64,000 bases of DNA, taken from positions 186,001-250,000 of the forward strand of contig JASJOG010000136.1 of assembly GCA_030142905.1 (NCBI GenBank), in the 5' to 3' direction. A program made the position numbers and the translations under genes. This DNA comes from Heliopora coerulea (lineage: Eukaryota > Cnidaria > Anthozoa > Scleralcyonacea > Helioporidae). Below the pieces are notes generated by a model. That model did not search any database and was not told the DNA's origin. It saw only the letters and a program-made list of their open reading frames with translations. Below are positions 24,501 through 37,400 of the stretch, one piece after another; the first letter of the stretch is position 1; each line of letters opens with the position of its first letter.

Positions 24501-27500
24501 TGTTACCAAAAAGTAGAACAAAGGCGATACATACCGCTGACCTCCCGCCAAAATTCAAAAAAATTTAAACAAATATGTGAAGTAGCATTACTGTACTTAG
24601 GTGTCAAGAAGAAAGATCTCAATTGCGCTTAAACTTCTTCACACCATTTGTTAAGCAATGAAACGAGCGTGTTTTTAGTATGGGCTTGAAAGTATTAGGG
24701 GACTTAGTCCCATCGTCACATATACTGGCCTATGCTGTTTACATTTCATTTGTTGGTTTCTACGTAAAATTTTTAAACTAGGACACTCCGGAACTAATGC
24801 TTATACTTCATTCCAACGACGTAGGCCCAGCTTTCCGGCTAACCAAGGCCGTCGATAACCAAAGAGTTGTCGTATCGAAGGGAACGATCCATCAGCTTAT
24901 TGCAAGTTATGACTTCATGGTTCACGCGACCGGAGAATATGTGTTCTGGCTGCACGCTTATGGTACCTCCACTGCCGATAACGCGGTAAGATTTCAGATT
25001 GATAATTTGGACTACATTCCGTGGCACACGACCTATAGTTCGACGGGTAACAGACCTATTTGGACACATTATCTCTACGAGGTAAGTGCAGTTTATTTCA
25101 TTTGGAAAGATTCAACCTAGAAGTGAACTTAATAATTGGTTTGAGGGTGGTCAGTCGAAGCATAAACTGGAGACGCGACTATCTTCACAGCGGCTTGCAG
25201 GCCTTACAAAGATTTGACATGCAGTTTCACGTATGAAAATAACGTTTATGCGTCGATTGTTTCAATTCCATGTGGGAAAGGAAAATTTCATATGTGAAAT
25301 CAATTTCCTGATCTGAATCTTCACTTTCATTTATGAAATACATTTTTCGAACACGACGATTTCACATGTGAAATTTTGAACCAGTTCATTTCACATGTGA
25401 ATGATGAATTTCATATGGCAAAAGGCTCCAATGCTATATGTTTTCACACGTAAAATGACATGTGAAATCTCCGTAAGTTAGAGAAAGATAATGAAGGTAT
25501 ATGACCCATGTTGGAAGGCCCTCGTCGCGCAAAAATCTTTCATTTTATGACAACGGTTGAGAGACTGAACCCAAACGCTTCTTTTGACTAATCGTTTAAT
25601 TATTCCACATGTCTACCGCGTTATACGTAGTGATTCAGCATAAAAGTGAATAAAAAGATGCAGCAAGACCTTCGAAACCATGGCTTTCGGGACGACAATA
25701 CAAACAATTGATTGAAGCCTACGATGGAAACAAATGTCAACTTTGTAAATCTTAAGAATGGAACGGCAGCCTATGTCGTATTATATTTGTGCTTTGCTTA
25801 AACTAGGTTTATATCCGGAGTCTATTTCGGATTTAAAATTTCAAACTGATTTTTGTAGAATAGTTGCAGCAAGTATAGAAAAACAATAGTCAAGAAAAGC
25901 AAGACACAAAAATGGAATGTAGATGGTGTTAGTTTTGATGTGACCTGGTTTGAGGCAATATTCAAATGAACGCTAAGGTTGACTTACATAACTACGTTGA
26001 ATATCAGTACTGGCGCCGTCAAAAGCCTTGCGTTTGAAGGGAATAACGTGACTGACGTTGAAACATTGACTAATTTTTTCCATCATTAGAATTATATATA
26101 TGAAACTATTATTTTTTTGCTACTAGAATTGTATGTGCATTAGCTAATAGAAAAAAACCTTCTCCCCCAACGTTCCAGTTTTGATGAAACCCTATTCGTT
26201 AATATTTAATATATTTTTCCTCGTTTTCCTTCAACTTTTAGACCTTTACGTTGAAGCCTGGAGTTCACACAGTTCGCCTGTCACAGCTTGAAATAAACTT
26301 TAAATTTAGTCACCTGGCTCTAACTCCCAAACGGTTGTCGACCTGGGCTCCACTGGGAATGCAGAGCGGATATATTCCCGACTCGAACTTAAAAGCATAT
26401 CCACCTTCAAGTTATCCCGCTCCTAAATTTGGCCGACTGAACGGAGAGGGTAAGGTTTTCTTGAGTTTGAATTTATATACACATTAACACGTCAATGTTA
26501 TATCGTGACTACCACAGAGGTAGTACATGTGTTGAACTACACTTTAGCCAGCCATTTGATTCTAGGTAGCTTATTGGTTAGAGCGCCTTACCGGTCATCG
26601 AAAGGTTGTGGGTTTGATCCTTGGCTGGTGTCCAGAAATCGTTTTTCTGATGATTTAAGCTATGTTTAATTATTGTAGCGTTGTGAATTTTTTCGCTCTT
26701 TGAATCTATTAATGCTCCCTTGTTAATTATTTAGAGGCCTGGTGTTCTTCTGACCACAACAAAGGGTTCGTTCGCATGATAATAACGCTTCCTGAACTGG
26801 CTCTTGTCTCGCGCATTGCTGTACAAGGAGGACAACAGATCAAAAAGAAAACGAACAACTACTGGGTTACAAGGTGGGTATTTGTGCAAAGATTGTTGTT
26901 AAAACAACTTATTCACAACCTTTGAGCGTTCAGTTATTTTTGAGAGATCATGAACTACCAAAAGATTGCTGGCTACAACTATTTAGATTGCGGAAACTGA
27001 CGAACTCTTATTCCTTGTATGGTCAGTATTATAGCTTTTAAGAAAACTTCGCCGAACTAACCTTGTTACGAACTCAAATCCTTGAATCCAGATCGATACA
27101 CCAAGCGTTCTCAAGGAGACTGGACGCGACGTAAGCATAGGTAACTCAATGGTAGCAAGCTGGCTACGTAACGGGAAGGCAGCAATGAGTGGCAGACTGC
27201 AATATTTTATACATTGCTTTGTGCGAGCAGCAATATTTGAACATTGGACTCCTTGCTGATTTTGGCTTGTTGAGAACTATGCATGATCATTTCTGGTCAT
27301 TAAAAAAAGTCCATGCCCAGAGATTTGAACTAAATGCCCAATCAGAGAGACGAAGACAGCAGTTTTTTAAGGTATGTTAAAACATTTGGAGGGTTGAACG
27401 TCCAGCCACTCTCTACGGTACAACTGCTTCCTGGTCTCATTAGTAAATCAAGTTACCAGCTAATGAAATTCCCATTTATTTCGGTGTTATAGATTAGCTG

Positions 27501-27682
27501 TCGTTTCGTATACCACGGCGTATGATTTGCTAACTGTGATATCTCGCAATCATCGTGATGTTTTGTAATTATTTAGGTTGTGAATTGTGATGCCTTGCCA
27601 TCATTGTGTTGTGTTGTAATCATTTAGGTTGCTAACCTAAACCTTGATTTTTTTAGCATTTCAATCATTTATAACTCTTCAA

Positions 27683-27718
<36 letters not shown>

Positions 27719-27750
27719 GCCCAGTAGGCCGAAACGGTTCCGTCTGTAGT

Positions 27751-27794
<44 letters not shown>

Positions 27795-28385
27795 GCCCAG
27801 TAGGCCGAAACGGTTCCGTCTGTAGTTACATATATATATATATATATATATACACACTATAGATACTATAGTAACAAGTTAAAAAGGCTAAAACAAATTC
27901 TCAGTAACTCGAGTTTCACGCTCTAGGCGATCATCAGACTAAAATCACAACTGTTTGCCAAACACTTATATAAGAATTAAAATTATTTACATAAAAATTA
28001 TTTACATAAAAATTTGCATAAAAATTTGTTCTTGTGCCTGCACAGAGAAATAAGCTCCGATTTCTTATTTAATAAAGTTCGTTTATCCGCGTCTAATATG
28101 CGAATTTTTTCGGCAAGGTACAAGTTACACAATTCAGACCCGCCCCTATAAGCACGAGCTTGCTTAATGATTGACCATTTGATTGAATAATCTGCTTGTG
28201 ACTCTTTTAATTGCCAAACGTACTTTGAAAGGGCAGTTGCTGTTGAATACTTCTTATGCTTAAAGGACTGCTGGTGATTATATCTTGTTTTAAATGCGTG
28301 CTCCGTCATGCCAATGTATTCTTTATTGGCTTGGCCTGCTGCAGTCACCGTTACTTTATAAATGGCGTTATGTACTAGGCATTCG

Positions 28386-28443
<58 letters not shown>

Positions 28444-31400
28444 GAATTTTTATCTAATTATTTATTTACTTTGTGTATGATATAATTTTTAGGGAGGTCC
28501 ACAAGTTTATCAATCTGTGACTGTAATGTGTTTAACCTCGTTAAATAAAGTTATAAATAAAAATAAAAAAAACAAAACAAAACAAAAAACCCGTAATGTC
28601 TTGTAACCATTGTGATGTTTTGTTACTATTTAGGTTACTAACTGCGGTGTCTTGTAATCGTTGTGCCATTTAGGTTTCAGGTGAAACTGTCCGTTGATGG
28701 TAATCATTTTACCTGGTACCGGATTTCCTCGGAGTCTAAAATGTTTGTTGGTAACTCAGGTAAAAGGAAAACTCTCCTTCCAAGATTATTGTTTGATTTT
28801 TATTGCACTGATCTACTTCAACCACATTTCCACTCTAGTAGTCCTTGTTTTCCTGCAGAAGAAGGTTGCACCTTCGCCAGGTGTTACGTTTGGAAGGTCA
28901 ATTAGTTTGTTGACTGATTTGTTGGTTAGTAGTTGTATTGGTCAGGTGGCCGGTTTATTTATAGACGGTTACGTATTACTCAGTCAGTTAGATTGGTTGA
29001 TCGGATAGCATGCGTCACAGAATACTAAGCGTTCTTAAGCACCCCGAGCAGAAGAGGTCTCAATAAAATTACGAAGAATCTTAGCAGAATTTTTTTGAGA
29101 TATCTTCGTTTTGAGCCGTACATATAGTGACTTTTTTGTCTGTTTGTTTGTTTTTTTTGTGTTTTTTTAACGTTTGTTTTGTTTGTTTGTGTGCACATTT
29201 GTGTGTTTGCTTCATAGTTTTTTGTTTTATTTGTTTTGCTATGTTTGTTTGCTTGTCTGTTTTGTTTGTTTGTCTGTTTTGTTTGTTTGTCTGTTTGTTT
29301 GTCTGTTTGTTTGTCTGTTTGCTTGTCTGTTTGCTTGTCTGTTTGCTTGTTTACTTGGTTTTTTTGTTTACTCGTTTGTTTGTTCGTTTGTTTGAATGTT
29401 TGTTTTTGTCTTTTTGTTTGTTTGTGTGCTTGTTTGTTTGAATGTTTGTTTTTTGTCTTTTTGTTTGTTTGAATGTTTGTCTTTAGTCTTTTTGTTTGTT
29501 TGTGTGTTTGCTTGTTTGTTTGTGTGTTTGCTTGTTTGTTTGTGTGTTTGCTTGTTTGTTAGTTCGTTTGCTTGTTTGTTAGTTCGTTTGTTTGTTTGTT
29601 GGTTTGTTTGTTGGTTTGTTTGTTTGCTGGTCTGTCAGCTTATTTGACGTGTAAAAAGCAACTTAGTCAACTGGGGCAACTGCCGAAGCTTACTTCAGTA
29701 TCTCTTCTGCCAAGTCTTGGCAGTTCCCTCGCCCTTGCTTTTAACACGTCATTTCACAATGCCTCCGCAGTTGTCTACTTTATATCATCTGTCAGCTTGC
29801 TTGTTTGTTTTGTTTTCTCCCTTGATAATCTGTCGGCTGGTTTGTTTGTCCGTTTGTCCGTCTACTTTCCTGACATGCACTTCTCCTTTCAGATGCTAAT
29901 GGAATAGTGGAACACGAATTGCCTTCTGCAGCCCTTGCAAGAAAAATCGAAATTTACCCATACGAATGGAAGAACTGGATCTGCATGAGGGTCGAGCTTT
30001 ATGGATTGTACATGACAAACAGCATGTGTGCTTACGCCGGCCACGAAGCAATGACCAGTAAAACTTGTGAAGGGAACAGAAATTGCGGCACAAATGCTGA
30101 ATGCAGGCCGATTACCAAGCAAAGCATTATCAAAACAGGTTCGTGATAGACTAAACAAAACAAAGCCCGACAAATACGTTGCAAATATTGCATCGGTGGA
30201 ATTCATCTGACGCAATAGCCAGTTCCCCTAATTACGTCAGCTGAATACAACTACCAGAATACTTTGCGGGTTACTAAATGTTGCATTTTTCGCAGCAAGT
30301 CCCGGTTGGGTCTTAAAAATAACTAGACACTCGAGATTTTCCACCTTTAAAAAAAATTATCAACTTAATAATTTATTACATAGTCAAAACAGCTCGTCTG
30401 AGTTTACATCTTTCTGTCAGGCACCAGGCCAATTAGGAAAACGTCAAAGTTCAACCAAGGTTTTCATGTTGACGATTATTAAGTAAACACGAATACTGAG
30501 TTTACACCGAAAATAAAGAAAAGAAAGTATAGAAAGTCAATGTAAGCTATCGTTACGTTATTACTAAATCAGATTAAGTTAAATTTAAATTCAATTCATT
30601 TTAAATCAAATTTAAAACCGAGTTAGAAAATGTTAAAAAGACATCGACCAATGTACGAATTCTTAAATCGTCCAGTCCTTATACACGGAAGCACATATTC
30701 GTGTCCTTGAAAAAATGACCAATCAACCTCCCCGTCTGACTTGTTTAATTTCCGCTAGATTATTAAGTTATTCCTTAAAATTCAGGGGGGAACATACTAC
30801 GTGGGACTCGAATGCTTCAACCTGTTGGCTGTGGTATCCGTTTTCATTTGTTTCCATTTTTTAACCTTGTTTAGTTCTAATTTTGCTCTTCTTCAGGATC
30901 AAATGACCATCTCGGAGGCCATCAAGCGTGCCATTGTCATCCCGGTTACCATGGTGACAGCTGTCAAAACAAGGGCTGCGATCCAAACCCATGCCAAAAT
31001 GGTGGCACGTGTCATTCACATTCCTACAACTTCACGTGCTCCTGTCCACTTGGTTACCACGGTCCTTTGTGTCAGCATCCTTGCCCAGTTGGGAAGTATG
31101 GTAAAGACTGTATCCATCAATGCGTGTGTGGCGCGCATGGTTCCTGCGATATTACCACTGGTCATTGTTCCTGTGAGAGGGGTTACTTCGGTATAGCTTG
31201 CGATCAAGTGTGTCCACGGGGATACTTTGGGAATGACTGCAAAGAGAGGTGTCGGTGCAGGAATAATGAGGATTGCGATCATGTATCTGGAGCTTGCAAA
31301 TGCACTGCTGGTACGTAAGTTGTGAAAGACATTGACATTCTTCGACTGGTCTTGAAGAAGTTTGGATAAAGTTCCTTCCGGCAACATGGGATGAGTGACT

Positions 31401-34400
31401 CCGGCCATACGTCCCTAGAGGTAGATGACCCCGGTCAATGATCCCTGGAAGTGAATAGCATTCGTGAGTTACGTGATATACCCTTGTCCAGAGGATCTAA
31501 CCCAAACCAGGACCATATATTGATAGCCTTAAGATCTACCGACTGAGCTTATAATGACCATGTTTGGGACCTGGTTTTTAGAAAGTGGGCAATGCCTTTG
31601 TTTACAATAAACTCCCCGATCCATAAAAACAGATTTACAAACCTGTTTGAATACATTTAAATAAGGCTGTAGTTGCCAGTTTTAAGGTATCAGCGTCAAC
31701 AAATTCTTAACTTCTCGGGATTAGCTCATAATCTGTTTATTTGAAGTTTACGCTACTTTTTAAGCCATTTCTTCTTATCACAAGGCGAAATAACGCGGAC
31801 TTTCTGTAACTTATAGAAGACTGATACTGTACTGGAAGGAAATTGAGGTTTGGCGTGCAAAAACTAGAGTTTGGCAACTTCTTGGAGTTTGCCAAGTCGT
31901 GTTTGCAAAATTCAGCTTGACATTGGCAGGTTCCTGACGATACTTCTTAGACGAGTGATTGTCGATCTTTCTTTTTTCAAAATCGAGCACTTTATTAAAT
32001 GCAGTGAAACATAGGCAATAATCAGTAAGCCGATCAAAGTAATTCTATTTAGATTCGTAGACCAGAACTTCTAACTTACTGCTAACTATGTTTGTTAACA
32101 GCCTTCGTAATTCAACTATTTTTGTCGCTGCAATTTTTTCTGCCGAGGGAAACCAGAAAAATCGTAGCTTACCTCGGCAATTGCCGAGTGCCGAGGCGAA
32201 TTAACTGCAATTAGCCGTAGGACGTTTCACGCGACATGCATGCATTACGCAATTACTAATTACCGCGCCGTCCAAAGCAAGAGGCCACATTGTTTTTCTA
32301 GAAAAGACATAATGATGGCCAAACATTAATTTTCGAACAACATTTGCAAGAAGAATATTTAAGCAGATACTGAAACAATTGCATGTTCTTGCCTCGGCAT
32401 TTTTTTTGCCGAGGTAAACCAGAAAAATTGTAACTTACCTTGGCATTTGCCTCGGCAATTTCCGAGTGCCGAGGCAAATTACGAAGGCTGGTTAATTAAG
32501 ACAATATGTGGTAATTACTTTCCTTATTAGGGTGGATGGGAACGTCTTGTGATCAGCCATGTACGAAGAATCGTTGGGGTGGTCAGTGCCGAAATTCGTG
32601 TCAGTGCTCAAGCAACGCAGTGACCTGTAATCCAGTTTCAGGGGAGTGTGTCTGCAAGCCTGGTAAAACTGGAAGGTAACTCGTTTTGGTTACATAATGC
32701 CACGATGTTTTGTAATTACGTTTTGACCATGGTTGTTGTGATGGTTTCTGTTGTGGTATTGTTTATAACTTGTAGAGTAAGTTTTGAAGTGGTGTGGTAC
32801 CAGGTGGTGTGGTACCAGGTGGTAATAATGGTGTCCTTTAATGCATAGTTGTGTCGTTCACAAAGTCATTGATTGTATTTCTGGTCCTTATTTCTTGATG
32901 GTGTGGTGGTTACCAGTGTGGAGTGGTGTGAACGGTGGAAGGTATGGTGTCTTGTGTGGTGTCTGGTGGTGACTGTGTCATAACGTGAAGAAGTGATGGT
33001 GTTATCTGTTACGGTGTTGTGTGGTGATAGTAATGCATTGAACTCTGAAAAGACTGGAGCGATACCTGCAAACTGAATTTTGAAGCCAATATGGACGCTG
33101 ACATGTAGGTCAATTTGCAAGTCATCCCAGTCCCCCACCCGATAAAACACGCAACCTATTACGAAAAACTTAGCCTAAATTTTGGATTTCTTTTTACAGT
33201 TTTCATTTTTATCCTTAGTAAGTAGAGGGCTATGTCGGTAGGACTGCATATTTATCAGAATTAATTGTCCATGAAAAGTAAAGGTTCAATACAACTTTTC
33301 CCCACGTGTGGTTTTGACCTACATGGCTGCCCCCATGTCGGCTTCATTCAATCGTGAGGCCTGGTATGACGAGATATCGTTCCAGTCTTTTTAGAGTTCA
33401 ATGTAGTAATGTCTTTGATGGTTGTAACCATGGTGTTAGTTGCGCTAGTTCTTTTATTTTTTCTTTCTTTCTTTCCTTATTTCCTTTTCTTCGAGATGGT
33501 AGTGTGGCTGAAAGTTGTAGCAAGGTGTCTGTCGTATCCCCTCCCGCTGATCGTTACGACCCTCGGTCTCTGTTGACTAGTCCCTACTTCAACAACCTTA
33601 CTTATTTTGTTTAGAACGTGCAAAAGTTCGTGTCCAGCAGGAAGTTACGGCTCCCAGTGCACCGGAACCTGCCAGTGCAGTGACCACGGTACATGTGACA
33701 AAGCTGATGGGAATTGCACGTGCGTTGACCCTGGATGGACGGGCATCAAATGTGACCAGCCATGCCCCAGGGGCTTTTATGGTGTCGGCTGCCGTAGACG
33801 GTGCTCCTGTCCTGAAAATGCCGAGTGCAATTCCACGTCAGGTAAGAAGAGCTCTTGGTACATTGCATTTGAGTTTTGAGCAACAGAATTCCCAGTACCC
33901 TGATCACTCCTGAAATCTTGTTGGGTACAGTTTTTTAAGCTGAAAGCACTCTCCCTTGTCTCCACTTTCAAGTTGCACCTCGGCTGCAAGATTCGCTATA
34001 TCATTGTTGGCTCGTCTCAAAGTTTTTGTCTTTGTTTTCAGGAGAATGTATATGTGGCAGCGGTTTCTCTGGATCTCGATGTCATTTGCCCTGCCAAGAA
34101 AACAAGTGGGGACCTGGGTGCGAAAATAGGTGTCAGTGCGCCCATAATGCAACTTGCGAAAGGTAAGAGATGTATATATATATATATATATATTTATAAA
34201 ATTCATTAAAAATTCACGAGGAAAAGACAAAAGAAAATCATAACTGTGTCGGATCTATATATGTGATAAAGATACATGTGTCTTTATACGTGAAAAACAA
34301 GTTCAATTTTTCAGCTTACGGAAGATAAATTTCGAAACTTTCTTCGCGAATTAGCGTATTAGGTGGTGAATTTATCTGGTCTAAAACACTCGGCTATCGT

Positions 34401-37400
34401 CTCGTGTTTTAAATCCCGATAAAGCACTCCTGTTAGGATAATAACGTGATTGGAAGTTTGAGTAGAATAATTTGAACAATAGTTATACGGACATGCTTTG
34501 ATTCTCAAAAATCGGATGTCCTAATAGTTAGGACATTCGGTGTCTGTCCTAGTTCTCCTGAGCTCGGAAACTTTTTGTGCGGCCGCGTTAAGACAGATGA
34601 CGGGATCTGGGAACGACTACGGGTGAAGGCTAATGCTGTTGTGATTTTTTTCTTAGTACCACAGGCACCTGCCATTGTCCGGCTGGTTGGCACGGACCGT
34701 TCTGCAATAACAATTGCTCCGATGGTAAATGGGGCAGCTCGTGTACAAACACGTGTGATTGTCAAAACAATGCATCGTGCGACTCACTGAGTGGCGTTTG
34801 TCAGTGCCAACCGGGGAGGAGTGGATCTAAGTGTGAGAAACCTTGTCCAACTGGTTTTTATGGCCCGCGCTGTCAAAACAAGTAAGAAAGCTTTTCAGAT
34901 ACGGTGAAAGGAAGACTTGAAATGTTACTTCGATGAAAATATTACCTGCATTTCTTTAATTACTCTTGAAGATATCACAAATATCTGTCATTTGTTTAAG
35001 TAATTTTAAGATAACACGGTCGAAACCTAACGAAGTTTCATCCTGAAGTTCATTGAAGTAGAGGCTACAGTGTACTGGTGAAAAATGAATTCCGAATTTT
35101 AGACTCTGCCATTAAAGTGATAAACCTTACCTAATATAAGAAAACGTAAATTATGGTCTTAGTCTTCAATACAAAAATTTGTCGTTATTGAGGTCCTTGG
35201 CGTCCCTTCATGTTTATAAAAGTATTCTCCATCAGGTCGTTTGATTCATTCTTGCTAAGCTTTGCCATGGCAGCCTCCAAAATACGAACTTAAAACACAA
35301 ATACCAAACAAATTCAATGAATTTAAACCTTGGAAAGTTACTAATTACCTTGATATCTTCAAGATTATTTAAGAATACCGTGCGTCTCCGATGTACGTCT
35401 TAAATCACTCCAATATAGCTGTATCACAGATTTTGCTCGAAGTTAGATATGTCACCTTTTGAAAGAAGTGCTTACACTTTACAAAGATTAAAGTACGCTT
35501 TTCTTTTTCTCCTGTAATGTGTCCGTCAACATTAAACTGTTATATCTTGCATTTCACCCGCAGATGTATTTGCAACCATGGAAACAGCTGCGAACCAGTC
35601 ACAGGCAACTGTCATTGTCCTCCGGGCTGGCTGGGCCGCACGTGCGCGGAAGCATGTTCTACTGGTTACTACGGCAACAGATGCTCGAAGAATTGCTCTT
35701 GTCTGAATGGCGCTAGTTGTGGTCATGTATCAGGCTCATGCACTTGTACAGCAGGCTGGACGGGACCTACCTGCTCCCAGGCATGTCCCGCAAGTTTCTA
35801 TGGAAACGACTGCTCCAGAAAGTGTCAGTGTAATAAAGATAACACCAAGTCTTGTGACCACGTGACTGGGCGTTGTCATTGCAAGCCGGGATATGTTGGA
35901 GCTAGGTAAGGTCTTATCAGCTGTTGTTAAACTAGAGTTTTGAAAACCCGATCGGAACTCAGTGTGACTTCAATTTGAGTATGACTTCAATTTGAGTATA
36001 AGTATGACTTCAATTTGAGTATTACTTCAATTATCATGATCATTATCATCATCATCATCATCATTATCATCATTATCATCATCAATACCTTCATCATCAT
36101 CATCATTATCATTATCATATTTATTATCATTATCATCGCCATTATCATCATTATCATCATCATTATCATCACCATTATTATCGTTATCATCACCATTATT
36201 ATCATCGTTATCATCACCATTATTATTGTCATTATTATCGTCATTATCACCATTATTATCGTCATTATCATCACCATTATTATCATCATTATCGTCACCA
36301 TTATTACTATCGTTATCATCACCATTATTATTATCAATATCATCACCATTATTATTATCATCATCATTATTAACACTCATCAATTTTCACAAAAAAAACC
36401 CCAAAAAACATGTGATGGTATTTATATGAAAGCATTGTCAGTACTTGGCGAACGGCGCAGTTACTTTTGCTGATTTGTCCCAGAATTCTTTCGCGGACAT
36501 CTTGAAAGAAAGCGAGCCCCGTCCGAAGACCTTCCGATCACCTTCCGATCACCTTCCGATCACCTCTGCTTCATTTCATCTTTCATTTTGTTGCATTAAA
36601 GATAATTTATTTTCAACGTTACCTCAATTCTTTCTTCCGCACTTCACTCATGTTAATTTTCCTTTCCTTCCAGGTGCAGTCAAGCATGTCAACCGGGACA
36701 TTACGGGATACATTGTGCCCAACAGTGTGATTGTAAGAACGGTGGCGAATGTTCACCAACCGACGGAAAATGTACCTGCTTGGCAGGGTATTATGGGGAT
36801 CGCTGTGAACACACTTGTCCCGCAATGCGCTATGGGATCAACTGCTCTAAAACGTGTTCATATTGCGTCAACAATCCAATATCCAATTGTGACCCTGTCA
36901 CCGGCAAATGCCTTTGTTCTGCTGGTTACTATGGCTACCATTGTGAGAACCGCTGTCCGGAAGGAAAATATGGCATTGCGTGTGCACTGGACTGCGTTTG
37001 CCAAAACGACGCCCACTGCAATCACGTGAACGGCACGTGTGAATGTGCAGCAGGGTTTACTGGGACCAAATGTGATCAGCCGTGCCCAGAAGGGACGTTC
37101 GGGAACAAATGTCTCGGTGTGTGTCTCTGCGATAACGGCGGGAAGTGTGATGCCGTCACTGGGGAATGCAGTTGCCTCGCAGGATATCAAGGGACACGGT
37201 GTACGGAGGTTTGTCCAGAAAACTGGTGGGGTGTTGAATGCCGGAATAAGTGCTCCTGTGCGCAGAATCACACTATGAAATGCCGTAGCGATACGGGCTT
37301 GTGCGAGTGTAGTGCAGGATACAGAGGAACAACTTGTGATAAGGTGAGACATATGAGCAGCAGGAAATGTACACCAACAGAGTAAAGAGCGTTAATGAAC

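Noticed and set aside
26565..26645. Functional tRNA gene
   Set aside because: A and B boxes are present but no complete cloverleaf folds, and related copies are dispersed, so a SINE is more likely.
29127..29647. Cys/Leu/Phe-rich frames resembling membrane proteins
   Set aside because: They arise from a TTTG microsatellite.
35987..36473. Long Ile-rich and Asp/Asn-rich frames
   Set aside because: They arise from an ATC/ATT microsatellite in receptor intron 15.
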